Assembly: GCA_946894095.1 (NCBI GenBank)
Contig: OX335641.1
Span: 16,634,501-16,698,500, forward strand
DNA length: 64,000 nt
Direction of reading: 5' to 3'
From: Incurvaria masculella
Taxonomy: Eukaryota > Arthropoda > Insecta > Lepidoptera > Incurvariidae
Below, piece by piece: positions 34,701 through 38,855 of the stretch. Every line of letters starts with the position of its first letter. Position 1 is the stretch's first letter. Both the position numbers and the translations under genes were made by a program. The notes under the pieces were generated by a model that did no database searches, was not told the origin of the DNA, and saw nothing but the letters and a program-made list of their open reading frames with translations.

Positions 34701-37222
34701 GAACACCTGGGTAACAAAAAGCAAGTCGTATAACTTTGAGTCGGATTCCTTCCTACTTACCTGTTCTGAAAAACCAAACTAAAACAATCAATTCTGTACC
34801 TCGGTAATACTTGAACCAGTACGAGCTATTGCCTCGTCGATGCTAGGGAGAAATGGTAATATGTAAGAACAGGTGGATGGAGTCACAAAAATAATAACAT
34901 CACTTTCACATCGCCATCATCAGCTAGAGTTGGCCCAGGATTTATCAAATAAAGTATCCTCGTTGGACAGTGGACATATTTACGTGACATTACACGTATC
35001 GCGAGACAATAATACCAGCGTGTTTTGGCTGCTGGATAGAGTTAGAATAAGGATTAATACAAAAGGGGAACTTTCAAGTACACCGTTCGACATGCTCAGT
35101 TGTGAGTACACGATTCGCGCTACAAGCACATACCGACCCGTTGTACTCTCCAGAGGAGAATACCAGCGCATTGTCGCTATCAGCTGGATATTGAGAGCAG
35201 TTCAAATTTGTTTGTAAGAAGATAAGCACCTCTCCAGTGGCGCGCTCAATCCGGAACGCTCCATCGTCGTTCCCTGACACGATCCTATAGGCGATGCTCC
35301 CGAATCGGCCCGAGTCCGCGTCGGTGGCCGCTACGGCCACGACCGGCTCCCCGCTGGGCACGCGACCGGCGCGGAGGGACACGTTGTACTCGCGAGAGGA
35401 GAATACCGGCGCGTTGTCGTTTACGTCCACCAGTTGGATCTTGACCATGGCCGTGGTCGAAAGACCGCCTGCAACGAGAAGAAAACGACGATTGAGATTT
35501 GAGTAAGCATTATGTGACCGACAGCCGCATTTTATCACCCATATGACGATGTATGTGATGAAGATAATGAATTCAGGTTACTTTATGGTTTGAAATAGAT
35601 GCAATATTATGTTGGCACTGATCGTTACTACTGTACTGAAAAGAAAAACCACAATAGTTACAGAAGTGAATGTTACCTCCGATACTCAACAAGGTTTGTT
35701 CTGTCCTAGGACGCCATAGGAGGAAACCTAAAGAAGACAGAAAGATGCTTTAGAAGACAGAAATACATAGAAAGTGTCGTGACATTAAACCAAATTGCGA
35801 GTTTGTCGCTTTTGCTGTGCAGACCTTTGGGGCATGGAGCTCGGACGCCAAAGAACTGGTAAAGCAGTTTGCTTTACCATGAGCTGGTCATTTGAAAAGT
35901 CCGGAGACCGTCGTGCCAGAGCGTTCCTTAACCCAAAACATAAGCTTGGCCATTCAGCGGGGGAACGCTGCTTCGGTCATTAGGGCAATGCCAACATTCC
36001 CAATGGAGGAGCTATGTATCTGTCAGTTCCATGTTTCCGTGCTAAATAATATAGGGATCGTTTTGCCTTGGCACCTAGTTCCATTGGAAATGTATTATGT
36101 TGTGTGTATATTCTATACGGGTTGTTTGTTGGCCCAGTTGCGGGAACTGTTATTGATGTAATTTTGGAATCACTCAATAAAAATAAAATGTTTGTACTAG
36201 CAACTAATCAGACAGTTTATTTACTTAAATTTTTAGTAAAAATGTGAAATAAAACTGAACTCAATTATGACTAAGTGATTAAAATAGCAAAATGTCTACT
36301 ATCAAACAGATTTATCTGATGGGACACAATGTTCCACGCAGGGCGACTCCAGACCGTCACGGACGGAGTGAGTCGTCCCGCGACACGGTTCAAACGTTCC
36401 CAGGAATGCCGCATACGTTTCTGAAGTGGCTGCGCTGGAGTTGGCAGGCGGGAGCGGGGAACATGGGACGGGGAGAGAGAGGGGAACGTGGGACGGGCAG
36501 CGGGGAAGCGCGACAAAGTTGTGCGGTCGGCGAAATCTCACCAATAAAAACGCGAAAATAATAGTTGGCATTTCTCGCCCGATAAATCAGCGTCGCTTTC
36601 CGAGGCAACGGCCGGCGGACATTTTCGGAATTTATTCGCGGGATGCGCTTTTGGATGCTTTGAAAAGCGGCGCGAATACGCGGGACACGACGATGTGGAT
36701 TTCGGGCGCAGGTTGAAGACAAAAAGTCTAGACCCTTTATTTGAATCGAAAACTTTATTGCTTTGCTACGGGTAATATATATTAGTGACACATAATTTAA
36801 TCAATGGGTACATATGTACGTCTTGGTGTGTAGGGATATAGATAAAGGTCTAAAAAATAAGGCGAATTCATAAGAATTTACTCAAAAGTAATGATAAAAT
36901 AGTGCTTACGACTTCAAAAATTACAATAGTGCAAACATTTGGCAGTTTGCTCCTCTGAGATCGACTCATGCAGGGAAGGGGTCGTGGGCCAGAAGCCAAG
37001 CCATTTCCATAGACTCGTTACAGTACCTCTGTCGGTAGCGATGACGGGGAACTCGTAGTCAGCGCGCGACTCGTAGTCGAGCGGCGCGGCGACGCACAGC
37101 TCGCCGGTGTCGGCGCGCAGGCGGAAGGGGGGCGCGCGACCGGCGGGGGAGGGGGAGGGCGCGCCGCCCAGCGTGTAGTTCACCACGGCGTTCACGCCGC
37201 AGTCGGGATCCGTCGCCGACAG
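5082..37222 (-). CDS. ds: Protocadherin Dachsous, 15 exons, 5' part outside the window
   Basis: Giant atypical cadherin of the plasma membrane. It binds Fat on neighbouring cells to set planar cell polarity and Hippo-dependent growth. Exons, 5' to 3': 37222-37027, 35468-35230, 34706-34478, 26878-26709, 26128-25899, 25638-25452, 25271-24839, 20549-20202, 19724-19570, 19377-17949, 17847-17475, 17372-16246, 15745-15455, 8524-8233, 7752-5082. Every junction has GT/AG ends and compatible phase, and the join is 8370 bases ending in TAG. It contains about 22 cadherin repeats, a TM helix at 6404-6336 and a tail with blocks such as KYDEIPPYGPH, NTQEYLARLGIVD and DYLLDWGPQYQPLAHVF. These tail blocks identify Dachsous rather than Fat. 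Fly Ds has 27 repeats, so roughly five plus the signal peptide are missing upstream. Exon boundaries are predicted by reading, not by cDNA. Confidence 0.95.
7753..8232 (-). other. ds: ds intron, nothing recognised
   Basis: The 480-base last intron. AT-rich; no repeat or gene is seen. Confidence 0.7.
8233..8524 (-). CDS. ds: dachsous exon: most of w18, start of w19
   Basis: 292 bases, phase 1 in (TTTCAG) and phase 2 out (GTAAAC). It reads GSGVLEIGSVNATDRDSG, then FSVDESSGALLVNFSG, ARDHGVPPRSAVAAVR, a linker ISAGAAAEVKPF without DxNDN, then VGQDTYR. The Arg codon is completed at 7752. It is strongly GC-rich (Gly/Ala-rich loops) against AT-rich flanks. ATDRDSGDSG is a candidate Four-jointed site. 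Confidence 0.93.
9015..12002 (-). CDS. Intact reverse transcriptase/endonuclease polyprotein of an R2-group-like (RLE-type) retrotransposon
   Basis: A single open frame of 995 codons. The N-terminus is Pro/Ser-rich (residues 1-50), followed by a C2H2 zinc finger with C60, C63, H76 and H81. The RT domain has GGLRPIAIGSTLRRL (about 343-357), the catalytic Asp in LKIDIKNAF (D411), GCQQGDPLGP (461-470) and HLDDG (D494, D495). A Cys/His cluster CTCGASVDCFGLHGLFC (804-820) precedes a PD...D restriction-like endonuclease signature (P863 D864, D880 in VWDAT). This order (zinc finger, RT, CCHC-like knuckle, RLE) is that of the early-branching R2/NeSL/CRE-type LINEs, not of APE-type LINEs. Start: the first Met of the frame, 58 residues ahead of the finger. 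No inactivating change is visible. It lies in a ds intron in sense orientation. A host-domesticated gene cannot be ruled out. Confidence 0.88.
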   Translation of the reverse strand: MASSRAGSSTSWPSQTPLNPTSPSPPSPPTLPAPTPATGPAAGSHQLLPSAHTASVLFSCERCPRKFNTLRGLNIHTSKIHREVSCTFNHLTTNDSNQQVLEETNFTSELQNLKKTVPVVRRIPRAARESVARKLTSLIENCAKENTVQTWQELFTFSYHILHVDKEARGTLTSKIKKNLLNYNSQASTPDRQRIITHSSIFKKVESKVYDGDIRGAVRLLSSSDCVAIEGEDTLEALKIKHPQPSRILNFPVAPDNAQPVVATIRSVSEAIKSFPCGSSAGIDGLSPQHIKDLVTGSNGDAGIKLIESLVKISNLMLSGKVSQEFLPFLYGASLFALTKKDGGLRPIAIGSTLRRLVSKIACHAIQDELGDILRPVQLGFATKGGAEAAIHAARTYVHEAHSSELVLKIDIKNAFNSIERDSLLCAIKEKVPSIFAYLFQCYSVKSKLSYNTSLLNSAVGCQQGDPLGPAIFSLAINKIIHELSSKFNVWHLDDGCISDKADIVLNDARILLSKFKELGLELNSSKCEIYFLPSVNAIRKTEILKILHSILPETKILHGSDLFLLGSPLVNDSMEKFIISKSQPFELITHKLKNLEPHVALLLLRFCFGIPRMVYFLRSSPFWLRQDFLLHYDTELKSTVETTLNIKFDSNSWKQATLPIDFGGIGIRKASDIALSAFISSAIAGMDLIGKILYPSLGSDFETHHLQEAVEHWKEICPGVDVPTNRKVQRKWDTPLINIVKNELLECGSEIDRARLLAGLEPESGAWLKAYPAPGLGTLLDKRTLRVAVAIRVGAKVCQPHICTCGASVDCFGLHGLFCQRSAGRISSHFSINNIIKRSLASVNIPCITEPPGISRNDGKRPDGMTLVPWSRGRPLVWDATCVDTLAPSHVHDTSRVAGAAATKAAILKVSKYTSLLDRFEFQPFAVETFGPWSPDAKAFADDIGKLLVEKSGDCRAKAFFVRRIALEIQRGNAASVLGTLGQTSAAFNEIFYL
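12228..12393. mobile_element. Small MITE-like inverted-repeat element
   Basis: The left end TTAAGCCCCGGTTGCACGAA (12229-12248) and the reverse complement of the right end, TTAGGCCCGAGTGCACGAAA (about 12374-12393), match with few differences, giving terminal inverted repeats of roughly 25 bases and a total length of about 165. No coding capacity. The target-site duplication is not clear. Confidence 0.6.
14085..14165. repeat. GTCTGTCC-rich microsatellite in an interspersed-repeat context
   Basis: Repeated GTCTGTCCGTCTGTCC units with ATCTGTATATCTGTCC interruptions, followed by unique sequence. This is similar in kind to the ACGG arrays at 58485-58585 and 37335-37352, which sit inside a repeat family. 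Confidence 0.6.
15455..15745 (-). CDS. ds: dachsous exon: most of w17, start of w18
   Basis: 291 bases, phase 1 in and phase 1 out (GTAAGT donor). It reads IEVGMVLTSVTANDVDTN, LDFETRREYQLNVTASDTAH, DVNDNSPVF and SYHRVLPE. It joins across a 6.9-kb intron to GSGVLEIGSVNATDRDSG at 8524, giving a continuous strand A/B of repeat w18. Confidence 0.94.
15746..16245 (-). other. ds: ds intron, nothing recognised
   Basis: This 500-base intron lies between two secure exons. Apart from A-rich runs (about 15805-15815 and 15965-15980) I see no repeat, gene or structure in it. Confidence 0.7.
16246..17372 (-). CDS. ds: dachsous exon: second half of w13 through start of w17
   Basis: 1127 bases, about 376 residues, phase 2 in and phase 1 out. 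It begins NFDREKQSNYNFSVVATDGG and contains DVNDNRPSF, a degenerate linker GDLPEGSPTLNF, DRNDNAPRF and DINDNQPTF, ending INVSEG. The GDLPEGSP linker lacks the DxNDN calcium residues. LDYELHPGPKRQLVVVARTEG replaces the usual LDRE block in w15. There is no frame break. Confidence 0.95.
17475..17847 (-). CDS. ds: dachsous exon: second half of w12, first half of w13
   Basis: 373 bases between two short introns (101 and 102 bases). It reads GNVGNKFSIDVSSG, LDRETQSKYKLTITAYDHGS, DQNDNDPIF and KVRATDADLGVNSRVVYSL, ending GVISTSG, whose last Gly codon is completed at 17372. Phase 1 in, phase 2 out. It is a standard cadherin sequence. Confidence 0.95.
17949..19377 (-). CDS. ds: dachsous exon: cadherin repeats w8 to w12
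   Basis: 1429 bases, about 476 residues, phase 0 in and phase 1 out. It starts VPEDAKIGHVIGTV and carries the linkers DINDNAPKW, DSNDNSPVF, the degenerate ESTNNPPRF and DVNDNPPIF. It ends DIGANGIITYSIT, completing a Ser codon with the next exon. AVDIDSGNNGRISY includes a candidate Four-jointed Ser. The degenerate ESTNN linker may bind less calcium. The exon is AT-rich and has no frame break. Confidence 0.95.
19570..19724 (-). CDS. ds: dachsous exon: second half of w7, start of w8
   Basis: 155 bases, entering in phase 1 after TTTTAG and leaving in phase 0 at GTAAGA. It reads VLDHEERSIYRLTVAATDSG, LKVEVLDLNDNRPTF and TSSSLSFK. It joins to VPEDAKIGHVIG at 19377. All cadherin landmarks (LDHE, ATDSG, DLNDN) are intact. 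Confidence 0.94.
19725..20201 (-). other. ds: ds intron with an interspersed repeat
   Basis: This 477-base intron contains, at about 19980-20166, a diverged copy of the repeat also seen at 60186-60402, sharing GGACATAGGCTATCTTTTGTG-like and AACGACATTGACCCG stretches. No exon is visible. Confidence 0.65.
19980..20166 (-). repeat. CR1/SINE-type interspersed repeat copy
   Basis: It shares with 60186-60402, in the same orientation, TGGACCTTTGAAAGGACATA, CTTTTGTGGC, ATGGGGAACTCATAT, ATCCAGGAAAT and CGACATTGACCCG. The inverse form (GCTGAGGTACCCGGCTCCGC) occurs at 49288. The family tail at 49505-49530 (TTATAATATTAGTATTGAT) resembles the 3' end of lepidopteran CR1/Zenon-type elements, which suggests a LINE-derived short repeat. 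Confidence 0.65.
20202..20549 (-). CDS. ds: dachsous exon: second half of w6 and first part of w7
   Basis: 348 bases, entering after GGCAG in phase 1 and leaving in phase 1 at GTTAGT. It reads GVITTNEKLDREFKSSYALF, DVNDNPPEIV, VVSVREEQPPGAEVARVKAL, DRDDGINSTVTYTIL and FDIDPRTGIIKTTT. It is markedly GC-rich although the flanking exons are AT-rich. The join to VLDHEERSIY at 19724 completes a Val codon. Confidence 0.93.
21041..21120 (-). repeat. Possible tRNA-derived SINE fragment
   Basis: On the minus strand GGGTTCAATCCCC (about 21070-21082) matches a pol III box B, preceded by a box-A-like TGGTAACGTTA about 45 bases upstream. A run of T-rich sequence follows (CACTTTTTTTC). I could not fold a full tRNA, so this is a SINE-like guess. 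Confidence 0.35.
22723..22800. repeat. 78-base hairpin (miRNA-precursor-sized inverted repeat)
   Basis: The outer arms AGTGATAATCCGAAGGTACT (22723-22742) and AGTACCTTCAGATTATCACT (22781-22800) pair over 20 positions with one mismatch. The inner arms ATGAATAATGC and GCATTATTCAT pair perfectly around a 5-base loop (TAGAG), with an asymmetric bulge (TATCACCGAT) on the 3' side. It could be a MITE remnant or a hairpin RNA precursor; sequence alone does not decide. Confidence 0.8.
24839..25271 (-). CDS. ds: dachsous exon: most of w5 and first half of w6
   Basis: 433 bases, phase 0 in and phase 1 out at a GTAAGT donor. It reads VLEVLAVDIDTGNNARITY, LDRESRSIHMMTVTATDNG, DANDNDPVF and KATDTDLDDNSAIHYSL, ending FSVDPVTG. 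It has complete cadherin calcium motifs (LDRE, DxD, DANDN). The exon is AT-richer than its upstream neighbours. Confidence 0.93.
25452..25638 (-). CDS. ds: dachsous exon: second half of w4, start of w5
   Basis: 187 bases, entering after TTGCAG in phase 2 and leaving in phase 0 at GTACGA. It reads PLDYETVVRHTLVVSARDGG, LDVQDVNDNAPTF and TYSANVLESEPINTK. It contains no Met, so a start-codon-based search would miss it. The frame, the linker motif and exact joining to both neighbours make it secure. Confidence 0.92.
25899..26128 (-). CDS. ds: dachsous exon: linker w3/w4 and first half of w4
   Basis: 230 bases, phase 0 in and phase 2 out. It opens with VQITVDDVNDNAPEF, a full calcium linker, then VRVSAAESAPVGSVVYAARA and DGDSGRYGRIAYQL, ending FAVDAQLGLVTLLR. 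The split Arg codon is completed by the first base of the next exon at 25638. The DGDSG motif is another candidate Four-jointed site. It is GC-rich compared with the following exon. Confidence 0.9.
26129..26409 (-). other. ds: Remaining part of the ds intron next to the exon copies
   Basis: Intron sequence between the decayed exon copies and the exon ending at 26128. It contains no further coding signal I can defend. A GC-richer bit near 26270-26330 may be a fourth, very worn exon fragment, but I could not align it convincingly. Confidence 0.4.
26410..26693 (-). pseudogene. Two decayed tandem copies of the ds exon at 26709-26878
   Basis: Copy B (about 26513-26693) is almost identical to the exon over DPQSSAVKSSVPLDRETRAT and TYDQTQ, and even ends with a donor-like CAG/GTCAGT. 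Its upstream part runs straight into the intron of the first copy, so it has no proper acceptor. Copy C (about 26410-26512) keeps DPQSDAVKSSMPL but then diverges (HDPHATYL). The unit is roughly 180 bp. If either copy were included it would disrupt or repeat a cadherin strand. Most likely it is intron now. Confidence 0.8.
26709..26878 (-). CDS. ds: dachsous exon: core of cadherin repeat w3
   Basis: 170 bases, entering after TACAG with a 2-base codon remainder and leaving in phase 0 at a consensus CAG/GTGAGT donor. It reads KQSVRYSILSGDPERQFSID, then PLDRETRATYLLSV and GSTYDQTQ. It joins 26128 (VQITVDDVNDNAPEF) in frame. Directly downstream lie near-identical partial copies of this exon (26513-26693 and 26410-26512). 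I chose this copy as functional because only it has a proper acceptor and an open frame through both junctions. Confidence 0.88.
29805..30416. mobile_element. Fold-back (long imperfect inverted repeat) element
   Basis: The left part (about 29805-30025) is an imperfect reverse complement of the right part (about 30185-30416), giving arms of roughly 200 bases around a central loop of about 150. A perfect 29-bp block at 29930-29958 pairs with 30238-30266. AAAAGAAAACCATGCA (29979-29994) pairs with TGCATGGTTTTCTTTT (30202-30217). Inside both arms the 10-13-base motif CACAACGTATAAT and its complement recur many times. There is no coding capacity. The structure suggests a non-autonomous fold-back or MITE element. 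Confidence 0.75.
31974..31998. repeat. GGC trinucleotide microsatellite
   Basis: A pure run of about eight GGC units lies within a GC-rich patch (31920-32030) of an otherwise AT-rich intron. No reading frame with recognisable coding potential covers it. Confidence 0.85.
33340..33540 (-). pseudogene. Mariner-like transposase C-terminal relic
   Basis: Minus-strand translation gives ALNAIPKTDFQKCFRMWKQ and, after a frameshift, WERVVQTNGDYLEG. This has the layout of the C-terminal end of mariner-type transposases (LxxIPxxxFQxCFxxWxxRWxxCIxxxGDYFEG). Upstream on the same strand a short DDTEII piece is readable. Catalytic residues are not present. It differs in type from the intact mariner at 38856-40140, whose C-terminus is unlike this. 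Confidence 0.55.
34478..34706 (-). CDS. ds: dachsous exon: end of cadherin repeat w2, start of w3
   Basis: 229 bases, GC-rich, phase 0 in and phase 1 out (GTCAGT donor). It reads VFVSKPEALGSRRRLEVGASDGG, then a linker VAVLPTGAPAALF that lacks the DxNDN calcium motif, then YNFRVLEDVPPGTSFG and ASAADRG. It joins across a 7.6-kb intron to KQSVRYSILSGD. The missing calcium residues at this linker suggest a flexible or bent joint between repeats. Confidence 0.88.
34707..35229 (-). other. ds: ds intron holding decayed copies of the upstream exon
   Basis: The 523-base intron contains a stretch at about 35125-35195 whose minus-strand reading DNALVFSSGEYNGSV mirrors DNAPVFSSREYNVSL of the neighbouring exon (35380-35440), including near-identical nucleotides. 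A second, weaker copy near 34985-35040 reads NTLVLLSRDTCNVT. Neither has a complete exon structure. They look like relics of tandem duplication of the linker-coding part of the exon. Confidence 0.65.
35230..35468 (-). CDS. ds: dachsous exon: end of cadherin repeat w1 and most of w2
   Basis: 239 bases, entering after TTGCAG in phase 1 and leaving in phase 0. It reads GLSTTAMVKIQL, then the calcium linker DVNDNAPVF, then SSREYNVSLRAG and ATDADSGRFGSIAY, ending FRIERATGE. The donor (GAG followed by GTGCTT) is weak, but the join to VFVSKPEAL is in frame and gives a normal cadherin TGEV turn. ATDADSG carries a Ser at the position phosphorylated by Four-jointed in known Fat/Ds repeats. Confidence 0.88.
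35469..37026 (-). other. ds: ds intron with a retrotransposon tail fragment and a GC-rich patch
   Basis: This 1.56-kb intron lies between the first two visible ds exons. It contains the plus-strand RLE-retrotransposon remnant at 35790-35995 (separate entry). It also has a GC-rich patch at 36340-36720 that includes an imperfect 19-bp direct repeat, GGGGAACATGGGACGGGGA at 36456-36474 and a two-mismatch copy at 36481-36499. No coding exon is visible in it. Confidence 0.6.
35790..35995 (+). pseudogene. Frameshifted C-terminal fragment of an R2-group-like retrotransposon
   Basis: The plus-strand translation reads FAVQTFGAWSSDAKELVKQ, then SGDRRARAFL, then after a frameshift SLAIQRGNAASVI. These match, in order, FAVETFGPWSPDAKAF, SGDCRAKAFF and ALEIQRGNAASVL near the C-terminus of the intact element at 9015-12002. 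It is a short, 5'-truncated and broken relative of that family, in the opposite orientation to ds. The similarity was seen by eye and the exact ends are approximate. Confidence 0.75.
37027..37222 (-). CDS. ds: dachsous exon (first in window): cadherin repeat w1, partial
   Basis: 196 bases, entering in phase 0 after a TTTCAG acceptor and leaving in phase 1 at a GTACTG donor. It starts mid-repeat with LSATDPDCGVNAVVNYTL and ends PLDYESRADYEFPVIATDRG. It joins 35468 to complete a Gly codon. Strand A of this repeat must lie in an upstream exon that is not in the window. The exon is GC-rich, and a proline-rich insertion (APSPSPAGRAPP) lengthens the loop before FRLRADTGEL. Confidence 0.88.
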
Positions 37223-37277
37223 CTGAAACAATATCGTATCATCAGCATAACATAATGAGTACGTTAAAATACTCTAG

Positions 37278-37570
37278 TTTTTAGGGTTCCGTACTCAAAG
37301 GATGAAAACGGAACCCTATTACTAAGCCTCCGCTGTCCGTCCGTCACCGTCCGGTTATCTCATGAACCGTAATATGTAGGCAGCTAAAATTTTCACAGAG
37401 TGTGTATTTATTTTGCCGCTATAACAACAAATACCTAGGTTATATTAAAAAATTATAAAAACTAAAGGGGGGGCCCATACAAAAAATGTGATTTTTTTGT
37501 GTTACATCTTGTACGATGGTACGGAACCCTTTGTGTGCGAGTCCGACTCACACTTGGCCGGTTTTTTTTT
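37278..37570 (-). repeat. ACGG-microsatellite-type interspersed repeat (minus orientation)
   Basis: It begins TTAGGGTTCCGTACTCAAAGG and ends GAGTCCGACTCACACTTGGCCGG plus a T-run. It is the reverse complement of 58262-58647 with scattered changes. The central tetranucleotide is only a remnant here (CTGTCCGTCCGTCACCGTCCGG). Members of this family are common around lepidopteran microsatellites (family knowledge). No coding role. Confidence 0.85.
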
Positions 37571-37792
37571 ATTTGAACATTGTATTTACTCAATCTATAA
37601 AATTGTGTATGAATGTAATTGGCAAAATTACATTAAGATAATAAAAACCTGCAAAATAGAAAAAAATATAATTTTACTACCTAAAAAATAATCATCCATC
37701 ATGGGTCCCGTTGTCATTGTCTAGTTTCAGAGAGGATGATTGATCAAAGAACTAAATACATTTGTACCATGTATGAGGAAGTACGTGAAACT

Positions 37793-37960
37793 GGGAATGT
37801 GACATGTATGTATGTATAATCGACCGTGAAGGAAGAAAATATTAATTAAAGAAAGAGCCCAGTAAAATTAACTACATTACGAATATACTGCAAGGCTGTA
37901 CAAAACCAGCAAAATAAATCATTCACTGGTATTGCGTCTACCAATTTCGCCACCGCCTGC
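37793..37960 (-). repeat. tRNA-derived SINE, copy 1
   Basis: On the minus strand the head GCAGGCGGTGGCGAAATTGG carries a pol III box A (TGGCGAAATTGG, 37952-37941). A box-B-position GGTTTTGTACAGCC follows about 45 bases later, the spacing of a tRNA. The body is shared with 58993-59138, including GCAGTATATTC and GGGCTCTTTCTTTA. In this copy box B has decayed. Confidence 0.7.
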
Positions 37961-38719
37961 ATACTAATAATTCCTTGGAATAAGCGAAGAACCTGCTTAG
38001 TACCAAAAAGTATATTTATTTATGTGAAACTGGCCTACCAAGGGATGAACCGGGGTATTATCTAAGAAAATATGTGAGGCATTTTATTTTACCCATTAAG
38101 AGTAACATCTGCGCTCTTACTGGGTAGAAAATTTGACATCCTCTTCTGATTGGTGCAGAATTGAAGGAATTCGCTCACACATTTTCTCACATTTTACGTC
38201 AGTCCATTCCCAGAATGAGGAATTAAGTTCGTAGCCCCCCTAATTGTAAACAAAGTATGAAAATATGTATGTTTGTAGTGGAAGCGAAAGAAGTATGCTG
38301 TGATAAGGCTGTACTCGTGCCGAATGGTGCTCTATCATCCGTGCATGCGCGGGAAAGCGGCGTGATAGACCATAGATGTATACCATATACAAATGTTACA
38401 TATATGCACACACGCACTATAGTTACTTTGGCAGAAGTGACATATCGCTGTACAGAGCGTGAAAAATGCATAATGAAATCATTTATATTTATGTACATTA
38501 AAGCGTAGAGCATTAGTTATACTGTGATAGTGTATGACATGATACCGTAACACAAGATATCATAAACACCAAATCAACTTGTATGTAATCGCAACTGCAT
38601 ATTAGTGGCTACAAAATGCTTTAGCACACGAGTCGTGCCAATTAAATAGTTAGTATATGTAACCTAATGTGCCTGCTAAAAAATCTTTGGGAGCAGACAC
38701 GTATCCATACTTTTGGTTT

Positions 38720-38736
38720 GGGGGGGGGGGGGGGGG
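38720..38736. repeat. Long G homopolymer next to the mariner
   Basis: A run of roughly 18 G. The text just before it (ACGTATCCA) recurs inverted at about 40270-40285 next to a C run (CCCCCCCCCCTGGATACGT). The mariner at 38856-40140 therefore seems to sit inside an older element with G/C-tract flanks. Confidence 0.75.
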
Positions 38737-38855
38737 ACAAACATTGAAACAACTATGTGACCTTCGTAAAAATCGCTGTAATTACTTTACTATAAATTTT
38801 AATAACATAAAGAAGTACCGTCCGTAGTTTAGTCACACACTTCAGGTATTTTATA

